Notes under the pieces: generated by a model
Seen by the model: only the letters and a program-made list of their open reading frames with translations
Database searches by the model: none
Told to the model about the DNA's origin: nothing
In this document: piece by piece, positions 38,401 to 45,837 of the stretch
Position numbering within the stretch: the stretch's first letter is position 1
Layout of the letters: every line of letters starts with the position of its first letter
Position numbers and translations under genes: made by a program
Source: ZCTH02-B3 sp036563895
GTDB taxonomy: Bacteria > Bacillota > Bacilli > Paenibacillales > Paenibacillaceae
DNA length: 57,440 nucleotides
Reading direction: 5' to 3'
Assembly: GCA_036563895.1 (NCBI GenBank)
Contig: DATCLN010000180.1
Location: 1 to 57,440, forward strand

Positions 38401-38761
38401 GGGGAACGTGGGGATAGTCGAACTTTTTCAGCCACAGGATCAAGGCGCTTTTGGGCCTGATGGTCTTGTTTGCGATGGGCCAGCGGTTGGCGGGAGTGGA
38501 TGAACTCACGTTGGTGTAATACTGCAGCTCATAACCGTGCAGATCGATCGGATGGGTCGTGTTGTTGTAAATCTCGACGAACTCGTAGGGCTGTCCCTGC
38601 TCCGCGGACGCCGGGACAATCTCGGTGATGAGCAGATCGGGGGTGACGGTTTGCGCCCCGGCGGTGCCCGCCGCCAGATGGGAAACGGTCAGCAGAGTGA
38701 GCCACGCGAAAATGATCGCCAAAATCAGGATGTTTTTCATCCTTTTTTGGACCACGACCAT
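35462..38761 (-). CDS. Large secreted multidomain protein: two lamin-tail domains, Fn3 domains, propeller-like region, Big2
   Basis: 1099 residues from ATG 38761, chosen for its AAAGGAGG 7 bases upstream. Signal peptide about 1-37 (ILILAIIFAWLTLL core, cut after AGA). Order: lamin-tail domain about 40-185 (LLITEIVPASAEQGQPYEFVEIYN); Fn3 about 215-300; Fn3 about 310-395; second lamin-tail about 400-565 (LLITELVPDTDNYSGYDAFEFIELYN); Fn3 about 585-675; an unrecognised propeller-like region about 690-1000 rich in GYEL, AVVREDAIILSSSYGRGNDSL; Big2-like about 1005-1080 (ARAPGQAEITATNG); tail of PKPP repeats. No anchor motif seen. Its leader resembles the ugpB and glpD leaders, suggesting GlpP control and a role in outside glycerophosphate supply (inference). 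Confidence 0.8.
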   Translation of the reverse strand: MVVVQKRMKNILILAIIFAWLTLLTVSHLAAGTAGAQTVTPDLLITEIVPASAEQGQPYEFVEIYNNTTHPIDLHGYELQYYTNVSSSTPANRWPIANKTIRPKSALILWLKKFDYPHVPLWDFNANYGTLFSPEQVFEVRLTTSAQGLHDSALRKVAVAAPDGTVVSSALINDGAQDGIVNKSVIYRYSGAGGAMEKILNGETPTPGAVLPEQVPGPLPPSGLTAQPDNGAVYLEWNAGDPSVSTYRVYYSGAAQPVTVTDVTYAYIDGLTNGTEYEFWVTAVDANDDESPSSEVVRAVPQEVPDTVPPAAPTGLQAAGKTGRVELKWQAGAEPDLAGYRIYVNGAFCCSVPASEQAAVIMPLTAGRQYTFELTAVDRFGNESARSAPVAAGPAVNTMPELLITELVPDTDNYSGYDAFEFIELYNTTGAELDLLGYKVRSGSWEKTIDRSVKVGPWQTAVLWTRRAEISPITLEGFNSYYYYTYQSKYLSEERLYIVENVGGLVNSGNQTVSLFDPYGFEIARATYSAADVAAGRSILYGPPADGSILMNKIGGNQKPTPGAVVPGQAPPKPKLDNEAPAAPGGVQAVAGGGFVTVTWSANAEPDLFGYNLYKNGEFEHFIPASEQQFTVYGLTGNTAYAFELSAVDTSDNESPRSSAVYATPSHQPITQQERTVHPRSPAYQTLWDISDDGPVIPGLAEGLVPQGLAYLKDENWLVSVNYMDDGRPGVISAVDAATGGLVKSLVLYEETGTPYTGHAGGIAISGRHVWIASETYLYRILLEDFLAAEDGEEIRFASRIPVPVEAAFAAFADGVLWVGEFYEANSYPTDPSHHMTNRDGSTYYAWMVGYELDEATDMVSPVSWDGDPNNPAIPDYILSIPEKIQGAVVREDAIILSSSYGRGNDSLLYRYDNPTGDPPHASATVGGRTLPVWFLDSLEEKPSNSRLTVIPMSEGIADVGDVLYVLFESGANKYRYTTAYIMDRMLMIDLELWDRYGEVYIGGIPDTMRVGTTARAKVLKARGKSEPEDLTALCQFAGSNPKVAHVTPDGLVKARAPGQAEITATNGMETLSFRLTVKTPRPEPPKPPKPPKPPKPGK

Positions 38762-38786
38762 GTTCCATCCTCCTTTCATCCGTTCC

Positions 38787-38864
38787 CAAAAATCAAAAAC
38801 CCTTTTACCCAACCGCTGGAAGGGGCGGCCATGCGTCCTCTTCCATCCGTTGAATAAAAGGGTT
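38787..38864 (-). terminator. Leader terminator upstream of the lamin-tail protein gene (candidate GlpP site)
   Basis: Minus strand: CGGAGAACCC leads into a 10-bp perfect outer stem (38855-38864 with 38798-38807) with an inner GGAAGAGG/CCCCTTCC stem, then TTTTTGATTTTTGG. The tail is nearly the same as in the ugpB leader. It sits only about 25 bases before the start codon, so transcription must pass it to express the gene. Confidence 0.8.
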
Positions 38865-38914
38865 CTCCGGAACTCATACCCACGGATATTCTATTGTATT
38901 CCCTTTCAAGCAAT

Positions 38915-38944
38915 AGATTAGCATTTTCTGGTTATTCCTGTCAA
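38915..38944 (-). promoter_or_regulatory. Possible promoter of the lamin-tail protein gene
   Basis: Minus strand perfect TTGACA (38939-38944), 18-bp spacer and a weak TAATCT (38915-38920). The -10 is poor, so this is tentative. Confidence 0.45.
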
Positions 38945-39035
38945 GCATGGGGGGATTGCCCGGCATCCCCGGCCGCCTGAGAAGCGGCCTGGCAAGCGGA
39001 TCGTCAAAATATAAGGCGATATTTTTGCGGAATTG

Positions 39036-39044
39036 TGATATAAT
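39036..39044 (+). promoter_or_regulatory. Extended -10 promoter of glpD
   Basis: TGATATAAT: a TGN extension before a perfect TATAAT (39039-39044). No good -35 is present, in keeping with an extended -10 type. Confidence 0.65.
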
Positions 39045-39082
39045 GGCTTCGAAAAAGTTCATACCCGGTTGGAGATCGTGAG

Positions 39083-39138
39083 AAACCGTTCATTTGGCTT
39101 TCGCCGGAGAGGCGAAGCGGATGGCGGTTTTTTCTTTT
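39083..39138 (+). terminator. Leader terminator upstream of glpD (candidate GlpP site)
   Basis: GTGAGAAACC leads into an outer stem AAACCG/CGGTTT (39083-39088 with 39125-39130) enclosing GGCTTTCGCC/GGCGAAGC, followed by TTTTTTCTTTT. Ends about 20 bases before the glpD start. In B. subtilis glpD is controlled by GlpP through just such a leader terminator. Confidence 0.8.
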
Positions 39139-39160
39139 ACCCGAAAAGGAGGCTGACACC

Positions 39161-40948
39161 ATGGAGCAAAAGGAGACGCGTCCGGAAGGCGTCCGGCGGG
39201 ACGACGCGGACCCAGCCGGAGGATCCGGAAGCGAAGGGCTCGGAAACGCAGGACACGGAAGTGAAACCAGGCCGGAAAACGGGTCGCGGGTTCCGTTTGC
39301 GGCATGGGACAGGACCCGGGTGCTGCAGGCGATGAGCCGGGAGCCCGTCGATCTGCTCGTCATTGGCGGAGGCATCACCGGAGCGGGCATCGCCCTCGAC
39401 GCCGTTACCCGCGGGTTGCGGACGGCGCTGGTGGAGATGCAGGATTTCGCCGCCGGCACCTCCAGCCGTTCGACCAAGCTGATCCACGGCGGCCTGCGTT
39501 ACCTGAAACAGCTGGAGTTCGGCGTCGTCGCCGAAGTGGGGCGGGAACGGGCGGTCGTTTACGAAAACGGGCCGCACGTCACGACGCCGGAATGGATGCT
39601 GCTTCCGTTTTACAAGGGAGGTTCCCTCGGACGGGTGTCCACTTCGTTGGGATTGGCGCTCTATGACTGGCTGGCGGGCGTCAAGCGGAGCGAGCGCCGC
39701 ATCATGCTCAGCCCGCGGGAGACGCTGGAGCGGGAGCCCTTGCTTAAGCGGGAAGGGCTGCGGGGCGGCGGCCTGTATGTGGAATACCGCACCGACGATG
39801 CCCGGCTGACGCTGGAAGTGCTGAAGAAAGCGGTGGAATGCGGAGCGCTGGCGGTGAATTACGCGGCGGCGGAGTCGCTGCTGTACCAGGGCGGCCGCGT
39901 GGCGGGGGCCGTCGTCCGGGACCGCATCGGCGACGGCCGCTATGAAGTCCGCGCCCGGCATGTGGTGAACGCCGCCGGCCCCTGGGTCGACTCGATCAGG
40001 GAAATGGACCGGTCCAAGGAAGGCAAGACGCTCCGCCTGACCAAAGGGGTCCATCTCGTGTTCGACGGGCGGCGCTTTCCGCTCCGGCAGGCGATCTATT
40101 TCGATACGCCGGACGGACGGATGGTGTTCGCCATTCCCCGCGACGGCAAAACCTACGTCGGCACCACCGACACGGACTACCAGGGCGACCCCGCCCGTCC
40201 GGTGATGGAGGAGGCGGACCTCGTCTATCTGCTCGACGCCGCCAATTTCATGTTCCCATCGCTAAACCTGACGCCCCGAGACGTGGAGTCCAGCTGGGCG
40301 GGACTGCGTCCGCTCATCCGCCAGGAAGGGAAAAATCCGTCCGAAGTTTCCCGCCGGGACGAAATCTTCGTGTCGCCTTCGGGCCTAATTTCCATCGCGG
40401 GCGGCAAGCTGACCGGCTACCGGAAAATGGCCGAGAAGGTCGTCAACCTGGTGGCCTTGAAGCGCAAGGAAGACGGTCTGCCGCCGCTGCCGCCCTGCCG
40501 CACCCGCACGCTGCCGATTTCCGGCGGCGACGTGGGCGGCTCCGCCGGTTTCGAGGCGTTTGTCCGCCGGCAAATTCCCGGGGGCGTCGCGGCTGGATTC
40601 AGCGAAGAGGAAGCCGCCCGCATCGCGAAGCGGTACGGGTCCAACGCCCGCCGGCTGTTCCGGCTGGCGGCGGAATCCCGCGGCCTTGCCGAAAGGCACG
40701 GCCTGCCTCCCGCGCTGGCCGCGGAGCTGCTTTACGCCATGGAAGCGGAAATGGCCGTCAAGCCGGAAGATTTCTGGATTCGCCGCACGGGCATGCTTTA
40801 TTTCGACCGGCCCGGGGTCGTGAAATGGAAGGAAGCCGTCGCGGCAGTCATGGCGGAACGGCTTGGCTGGGACGAAGAGCAGCGCGGCGAGTACGACCGC
40901 GATATGGAGAGGTTGCTGGAGGAAGCGGTTCGCCCGGTTGCGCCATAA
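39161..40948 (+). CDS. glpD: Aerobic glycerol-3-phosphate dehydrogenase GlpD
   Basis: FAD enzyme oxidising glycerol-3-phosphate to dihydroxyacetone phosphate and feeding electrons to the quinone pool at the membrane. 595 residues. FAD-binding VDLLVIGGGITGAGIALDA begins at residue 65; other features are SSRSTKLIHGGLRYL, GTTDTDYQGD and SIAGGKLTGYRKMAE, then the C-terminal helical domain. Start ATG 39161 has a strong AAAAGGAGG, so the unusual first 45 residues are translated. Residues 21-35 there are a five-residue repeat (GSGSE, GLGNA, GHGSE) from three 15-bp units at 39221-39265. Confidence 0.96.
   Translation: MEQKETRPEGVRRDDADPAGGSGSEGLGNAGHGSETRPENGSRVPFAAWDRTRVLQAMSREPVDLLVIGGGITGAGIALDAVTRGLRTALVEMQDFAAGTSSRSTKLIHGGLRYLKQLEFGVVAEVGRERAVVYENGPHVTTPEWMLLPFYKGGSLGRVSTSLGLALYDWLAGVKRSERRIMLSPRETLEREPLLKREGLRGGGLYVEYRTDDARLTLEVLKKAVECGALAVNYAAAESLLYQGGRVAGAVVRDRIGDGRYEVRARHVVNAAGPWVDSIREMDRSKEGKTLRLTKGVHLVFDGRRFPLRQAIYFDTPDGRMVFAIPRDGKTYVGTTDTDYQGDPARPVMEEADLVYLLDAANFMFPSLNLTPRDVESSWAGLRPLIRQEGKNPSEVSRRDEIFVSPSGLISIAGGKLTGYRKMAEKVVNLVALKRKEDGLPPLPPCRTRTLPISGGDVGGSAGFEAFVRRQIPGGVAAGFSEEEAARIAKRYGSNARRLFRLAAESRGLAERHGLPPALAAELLYAMEAEMAVKPEDFWIRRTGMLYFDRPGVVKWKEAVAAVMAERLGWDEEQRGEYDRDMERLLEEAVRPVAP
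39221..39265 (+). repeat. 15-bp tandem repeat in the 5' end of glpD
   Basis: Units GGATCCGGAAGCGAA (39221-39235), GGGCTCGGAAACGCA (39236-39250) and GGACACGGAAGTGAA (39251-39265), in frame with glpD. Confidence 0.8.
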
Positions 40949-40981
40949 GCCGTCATGTCTGCGGCATCATAGGGTCTTCAT

Positions 40982-41015
40982 GGCCCGCATCCCCGCGGAT
41001 GCGGGCCTTTTTTTT
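40982..41015 (+). terminator. Terminator after glpD
   Basis: GGCCCGCATCC (40982-40992), loop CCGC, GGATGCGGGCC (40997-41007), then eight T. Confidence 0.92.
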
Positions 41016-41139
41016 GCCCTGCCGGCGGGGCGGTACGGTCATGGGGCCCCCGTTCCTGTGATGCCGCCGGATTCGGAATCCCCCTGTTTTTTTAACCCGA
41101 TGCGATTGCGCTATAATGGGAATCTGGAGGTGAGCGGCC

Positions 41140-42201
41140 TTGCCCGCCGTCAGACTTCTCAGGCTTCTTCGCAACCCCCTTCTGGCAACCGCCCTTGCCG
41201 CTGCCGTCCTGGGCGCCGTCGCCGGAAGCTGGCGCTGGCCGTACATCATGTACGGCGTCGGAACGGCGGAACCGGTGCACGACCGGATCCAGACCGGCAA
41301 GCCGCTCGAGGAAAAAGGCGCCTTCCTCTTCACCACCGTGATGACCTATCCCCGGCCCAACACGTTCTTTCTGCTGTACGGCTGGCTGCATCCGCGCATG
41401 GAAGTCCGCGAGCAGCAGGAAGCGACGGGCGGAACGGTCAACTACGAGGCGTACCGCAACCGGGACGTGTGGCTGCGCGAAAACGCGGAAATGGAAGCGC
41501 TCATCGCGGCCTACAACGTCATAGGCGTTCCTGTCAAGGTGGAACCGACCGGCATCATCGTATACCATTTCATGGAGACGACCAGGGCCCGGGAAAACGG
41601 ACTGCAGGAAGGAGACATCATCACCGCCGCCGACGGCAGGCCGGCCCGAACGGCGGAGGAACTGGCGGAGATTTTGCGGGACAAGGCGCCGGACGACACC
41701 GTGCGCTTGTCCGGCACGCGAGGCGGCAAGCCGTTTGAGGCCGAGGTGCCGCTCGTCCGGCTGAGCAACGGAAGGACCGGCATCGGCATTTTTCTGCGTC
41801 AGGTCATCAAAGTGACGCCGCCCGACCCGGTGGAGCTGAATTTTTCCCACATGTCGGGCCCGTCCGCCGGACTCATGATGACCCTCGAACTGGTCGCGCA
41901 TCTGACCGGGGAAGACCTGACGCGGGGGTACCGCATTGCCGGTTCGGGCACCATCTCGGCTGACGGATCGGTGGGGCAGGTGGGCTGGCTGCGCTACAAG
42001 CTGATGGCGGCTCATCGGGAAAAAGCGGATTATTTCCTCGTTCCCTATGTGGAAGCGGAAGGGTACGGCAACTGGCGAGAAGCCGAAGCCGCCGTGCGGG
42101 AATTCAACCTGTCGCCCCGCCTCGTCCCGGTGTCCAGCCTCCGGGAGGCGGTCGAATTTCTGCGGAGTTTGCCGCCCAAAACGGAATCCTCCGGGACGTG
42201 A
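41140..42201 (+). CDS. PDZ-domain Lon-type membrane protease (YlbL/SepM-like)
   Basis: 353 residues. One N-terminal membrane segment (about 10-30), a PDZ domain around 120-200 (GLQEGDIITAADGRPARTAEEL), and a Lon-type catalytic domain with Ser242 in MSGPSAGLMM and Lys287 in RYKLMAA, the usual Ser-Lys dyad 45 residues apart. Family members cleave membrane or exported peptides (SepM processes a competence pheromone; YlbL acts in Bacillus cell-cycle control). TTG start at 41140 with GGAGGTGAGCGGCC upstream; a TATAAT at 41112-41117 serves as -10. Confidence 0.88.
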   Translation: MPAVRLLRLLRNPLLATALAAAVLGAVAGSWRWPYIMYGVGTAEPVHDRIQTGKPLEEKGAFLFTTVMTYPRPNTFFLLYGWLHPRMEVREQQEATGGTVNYEAYRNRDVWLRENAEMEALIAAYNVIGVPVKVEPTGIIVYHFMETTRARENGLQEGDIITAADGRPARTAEELAEILRDKAPDDTVRLSGTRGGKPFEAEVPLVRLSNGRTGIGIFLRQVIKVTPPDPVELNFSHMSGPSAGLMMTLELVAHLTGEDLTRGYRIAGSGTISADGSVGQVGWLRYKLMAAHREKADYFLVPYVEAEGYGNWREAEAAVREFNLSPRLVPVSSLREAVEFLRSLPPKTESSGT

Positions 42202-42250
42202 ATACGAGCCGGCGCGCGACTTACCTCGCCACGGAACGCTCCTCCACGGA

Positions 42251-42991
42251 TCACCCCAGCATCGTCCCCATGCGTCTGGCCGCTTCCATGACCACCGGCG
42301 CGTACTTGCGCATGACTCCCGGCGTCAGCCGGTTGGACGGGCCGGAGACCGCAAGGGCCGCCACCAGCCTGCCCGACCGGTTGAAGATCGGCGCGGCGAC
42401 GGCGGCCGCGCCCGGCTCGCGTTCTTCGATGCTGGTGGCGTAACCGGCTTTGGCGATTTCCTCGAGCTGCCGGACGAAAGCCTCCCGGTCCAGCGAAGCC
42501 GGCCAGGCCGGATCGTTCAGCACCGCTTCCCGCACTTCCGGTTCGGCATAGGCAAGCAGCACCTTGCTGGACGCCCCCACGAACAGCGGCATCCTCGCCC
42601 CCACCGGAGCCACGCGGCGGATGGCCTGCGTGCTTTGCACCGCCTGGATGCGCACCCGCTCGTTGCCGTCCCGCACATACAGGCTGATCGTCTCTCCCAG
42701 CCGGTCGCGCAGCTTCTCCATTTCGCCGAGCAATACCGTCGACAGGTCGTCGGGCAGCGTCAGGTTGGCGGACAGCTCAAGCAGGCTGAGGCCGAGCCGA
42801 TACTTTTCCGTGGCCTCGTCCCTCACGACGAACCCCTTGTCCTCGAGCGTGGCGAGAAGCCGGTGCGCGGTGCTTTTGTGGAGGCCGACGCGCTGCGACA
42901 GCTCCGTCAGCCCCCATTCCCGTCCGTGACGAAAACAAAGCAGAATGTCCAGCGCCCTTTCCACCGCGCGGACCGTGCGCTTTTCCTCCAT
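42251..42991 (-). CDS. IclR family transcriptional regulator
   Basis: 246 residues. N-terminal winged helix (VERALDILLCFRHG, then LTELSQRVGLHKSTAHRLLATLEDKGFVV in two parts, recognition helix KSTAHRLLATL) and a C-terminal GAF-like effector domain (GARMPLFVGASSKVLLAY; AVAAPIFNRSGRLVAALAVSGP). Such regulators sense small carbon acids. Its promoter has a 17-bp palindrome just after the -10, as expected for autoregulation, and a near-identical one lies in the aconitase leader. Start ATG 42991 behind GGAGGGGAGAG. Possible effectors: a TCA or sugar-acid intermediate (inference). Confidence 0.92.
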   Translation of the reverse strand: MEEKRTVRAVERALDILLCFRHGREWGLTELSQRVGLHKSTAHRLLATLEDKGFVVRDEATEKYRLGLSLLELSANLTLPDDLSTVLLGEMEKLRDRLGETISLYVRDGNERVRIQAVQSTQAIRRVAPVGARMPLFVGASSKVLLAYAEPEVREAVLNDPAWPASLDREAFVRQLEEIAKAGYATSIEEREPGAAAVAAPIFNRSGRLVAALAVSGPSNRLTPGVMRKYAPVVMEAARRMGTMLG

Positions 42992-43081
42992 TAAAGGCTC
43001 TCCCCTCCGAAAAAACTCTCTCTTTGGCGTCGGCGGACGTATCCGCCATCCGCGGCCATGGTTGCCGGAAACCGAAATCGC

Positions 43082-43098
43082 GTTTCACTCTGTGAAAC
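43082..43098 (-). promoter_or_regulatory. Palindromic operator in the IclR gene promoter region
   Basis: Plus strand GTTTCACTCTGTGAAAC; 6-bp arms, 5-base centre. It starts about 11 bases after the -10 of the regulator promoter. Differs at one central base from 25974-25990. Confidence 0.7.
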
Positions 43099-43109
43099 CA
43101 TGCAGTACA

Positions 43110-43139
43110 AGTATAGCGCAAGCCCTCCCCCTGTGACAA
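43110..43139 (-). promoter_or_regulatory. Promoter of the IclR regulator gene
   Basis: Minus strand TTGTCA (43134-43139), 18-bp spacer, TATACT (43110-43115). Confidence 0.75.
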
Positions 43140-43184
43140 ACGCTTTTCCGGCGGATTTCCCATTTTTTCCTTCCGGCGGCGCGA

Positions 43185-43240
43185 TTGACGAAATTCCCGA
43201 ACGGACAGTACGATAAGGATAAAGGATAAAAGCGCTTACA
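43185..43240 (+). promoter_or_regulatory. Promoter and cre site of the alpha/beta hydrolase gene
   Basis: TTGACG (43185-43190), 18-bp spacer, TACGAT (43209-43214). Thirteen bases on, TAAAAGCGCTTACA (43227-43240) matches the CcpA cre consensus at 13 of 14 positions, placed to repress. Confidence 0.6.
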
Positions 43241-43263
43241 CTCCCCACCGGGAGGGGCTTCTC

Positions 43264-44445
43264 ATGGACATCACGACTTCCCGCCTGCAGGCAGATGGAA
43301 GCGCCCGTCCCGCTCCTTTGCCCGTCACGTCCGGCCGGCGGAGCCTGACGCTGCGGCGCGCCGCGTATCCGGCGTTCCTGTCGCTCATGCTCACCGTCAT
43401 CGCGCTGACGGTGGTTGCCGGTTTCCACGCGATGGTCGCCTGGCTGCTCGCCCATCCCCCTATCGTTTCGCTGAACTCCAACCCGTTTGCCGCCAAGGAG
43501 CTGCCCTATCGGGACGTTGCGTTTCCCAGTTCGGACGGACGCGCCCTGGTGAACGGCTGGTGGATTCCGGCCGCCCGTGCCGGCGCTGGCCATACCGTCG
43601 TGCTCAGCCACGGGTACGGCACCAACCGCGAGGAACTCTGGGTGCCCATGTACGAGGTGGCCGGCTGGCTGCACGAACTGGGCTACAACGTGCTCATGTT
43701 CGATTACGGCTTTGCCGATCCGTCCCGTCGCCGGCCGGCGACGGGCGGGGTGCACGAATCCCGTGAACTGCTTGGAGCGCTTCGCTTTGCCCGCGAATCC
43801 GGCACGGAGAAAGTGATCGTATGGGGGTTCTCGATGGGCGCGGGAACCGCGCTGCAGGCGGCGCTGCAGAGCGATCCCCGCGACATCGACGGGATGATCC
43901 TGGACAGCACGTTCGTGCCGACGCCGGAAGCCATCCGCGAAAACCTCGCCCGCCACGCGGCCGTGCTCCGGTCGTCGGCGGAGCTCGTCCGCCTGTTCCT
44001 GCCGCTGTGGAGCGGCGTGCGCCTGGAGGAGATCCCCGGCGAGGCAATCCGGACGACGGCGTTTCCGTTTCCGATACTCCTCATCCACGGCACCGGCGAC
44101 GCCAAGGCTTCCCCGGAGCTGGCGGAACGCGTGGCGAAGGCCCAGCGGCATCCCGACTCCGCGCTGTGGATCGTGGAAGGGGCGGACCACGAAATGATGT
44201 TCCGCACCCACGCTGAGGAATACAAACGCCGGGTGGCGGACTTTCTCTTTCGCGTGGCGGCCACCCCTGCGGTCGTTTCCGTTTTGGCCGGGTTCACCGA
44301 GGCCGTTATCGGGGCGCAGATTGCGGAAAATCCCGAGGCGGACGCCACTGCCGGCCCGGCCGTCAGCTTCGTGCCCGCTGCAGAAAATGAGGCAACAAAT
44401 GCCGTGGCCGAGACTCCTTCGGACGGGACGTTAATGGTACCCTGA
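43264..44445 (+). CDS. Membrane-anchored alpha/beta hydrolase
   Basis: 393 residues. One membrane segment near 40-65 (LSLMLTVIALTVVAGF), then an alpha/beta hydrolase domain with oxyanion region LSHGYGTNREE, nucleophile Ser in WGFSMGAGT, Asp in IHGTGDAKA and His in GADHEMM. Substrate unknown; resembles YqkD/YhfR-type serine esterases. The last 50 residues are a low-complexity Ala/Glu/Thr tail. Ribosome site GGGAGGGG, ATG 43264. Control by CcpA is suggested by the cre site. Confidence 0.85.
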   Translation: MDITTSRLQADGSARPAPLPVTSGRRSLTLRRAAYPAFLSLMLTVIALTVVAGFHAMVAWLLAHPPIVSLNSNPFAAKELPYRDVAFPSSDGRALVNGWWIPAARAGAGHTVVLSHGYGTNREELWVPMYEVAGWLHELGYNVLMFDYGFADPSRRRPATGGVHESRELLGALRFARESGTEKVIVWGFSMGAGTALQAALQSDPRDIDGMILDSTFVPTPEAIRENLARHAAVLRSSAELVRLFLPLWSGVRLEEIPGEAIRTTAFPFPILLIHGTGDAKASPELAERVAKAQRHPDSALWIVEGADHEMMFRTHAEEYKRRVADFLFRVAATPAVVSVLAGFTEAVIGAQIAENPEADATAGPAVSFVPAAENEATNAVAETPSDGTLMVP

Positions 44446-44604
44446 TAAGGAATAACCGGTGGCGGAACACCCGATGGAAGCTCCTGCAGCGGGATGCCGG
44501 GGCGGGGCTTAAACGGTCCAGACAGCATGACGAATCCACTCCTCGTCATAGGCCGGCCTCTCTCCCGCATACATTGACCACAGCGGATGGAGGGAGGTTT
44601 TTTT
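44446..44604. other. Intergenic, weak inverted repeat only
   Basis: Holds ATGACGA and TCGTCAT arms (44526-44548) but no T-run; no gene recognised. Confidence 0.4.
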
Positions 44605-45819
44605 ATGCTGCTTTGGCGTGACGATCGGATGCCGCTTCGCGCGTTGGAATTTTTGGCCGTCTGGAAAAACCGGGAAGCCGCCGGCGCCGCTCTGATTCGC
44701 CAGCTGGTTCCCCATCTGGAACCCGCCTTCGTCCGGACGCTTCGGGATTGGGAAGCCCTGTTTGCGCGCACGGCGGATGCCGCCAGGGCCATCCTGGCGG
44801 ACCGCGGCGCGGGATCGGTTCCGGAGGGCGGGCCCGAAACGAGGGCGGAACCGGCGGGGACAGGTTCGGCATCGGCGGGGACCAACCCTGCAGTTCCGGC
44901 AGACCCGGCAAATCCGCCTGCGAATTCGGCCGAAGACGCCTTCCATCTCGCACGCGCCGCGGTCTATCAGTCGGGGGAATTCGTCCGGCAACTGGAGCTT
45001 TTGCAGGCAGGCAGCGCCGCGTTGCGAAGCTGGCCGGCCGCGTCCGCCGCCGTGCGCCACATTCGGGAAGAATCGGAGCGGTTCCTGGAAGAGGCGAATT
45101 GCTTCATCGAAGAATTCCGGTCATTCCAAGGCGAACCCGGAGAGGATTCCCATTCCCTCCGGGCACCTCGGGAACCTGACGACGCCGGCTCCGTGCCCAT
45201 CGGCGGGCATACCCTGCCTCCGTTGCCATACCCCTACAACGCGCTGGAACCCTACATCGACGAACGGACGATGCGCATCCACCACGACCGCCACCACCGG
45301 GCTTACGTAGACGGCCTCAACCTGGCGGAGCGAAAGCTCGAGGAAGCGCGGCGCACCGGCAACTTCGATCTGGTCAAGCATTGGGAACGGGAGCTGGCGT
45401 TCAACGGGGCGGGCCACTACCTGCATACGCTGTTCTGGGAAACGATGTCGCCGAACGGCGGCGGCAGGCCCGGGGGAGAACTGGCCAGGCAAATCGAGCG
45501 CGATTTCGGCGGCTACGACGCCTTCCACCGCCAGTTCTCCGCGGCCGCCGAAAAAGTGGAAGGCGGCGGCTGGGCCATCCTCGTCTGGAGCCCGCGCAGC
45601 CGCCGCCTGGAGATTCTCACCGCGGAGAAGCACCAGAACCTGTCCCAATGGGACGTGGTGCCGCTGCTTCCCCTCGATGTGTGGGAACACGCCTATTATT
45701 TGAAACATCAGAACAACCGCGCAGCCTACATTCGCGACTGGTGGCGCGTGGTCAACTGGCCGGCGGTGGAGAAGCGCTTTGCCCGGGCGCGAACCCTGCG
45801 CTGGAGCCCGCCGGCTTGA
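44605..45819 (+). CDS. Fe/Mn superoxide dismutase with about 195-residue N-terminal extension
   Basis: 404 residues from ATG 44605, chosen for AGGGAGGT 6 bases upstream. The C-terminal half is a complete Fe/Mn SOD: LPPLPYPYNALEPYIDERTM, metal His in MRIHHDRHH, second His in GAGHYLHTLFWETMSP, then GGWAILVW and Asp/His in LDVWEHAYYLKHQNNR. The N-terminal part has two helical blocks (about 1-70 and 110-165) split by a Pro/Ala/Gly-rich linker. B. subtilis SodF-type proteins also carry an N-terminal extension. No signal peptide, so cytoplasmic. Metal choice not determinable here. Confidence 0.88.
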   Translation: MLLWRDDRMPLRALEFLAVWKNREAAGAALIRQLVPHLEPAFVRTLRDWEALFARTADAARAILADRGAGSVPEGGPETRAEPAGTGSASAGTNPAVPADPANPPANSAEDAFHLARAAVYQSGEFVRQLELLQAGSAALRSWPAASAAVRHIREESERFLEEANCFIEEFRSFQGEPGEDSHSLRAPREPDDAGSVPIGGHTLPPLPYPYNALEPYIDERTMRIHHDRHHRAYVDGLNLAERKLEEARRTGNFDLVKHWERELAFNGAGHYLHTLFWETMSPNGGGRPGGELARQIERDFGGYDAFHRQFSAAAEKVEGGGWAILVWSPRSRRLEILTAEKHQNLSQWDVVPLLPLDVWEHAYYLKHQNNRAAYIRDWWRVVNWPAVEKRFARARTLRWSPPA

Positions 45820-45837
45820 CCGCGGGACCCGGCCGGC

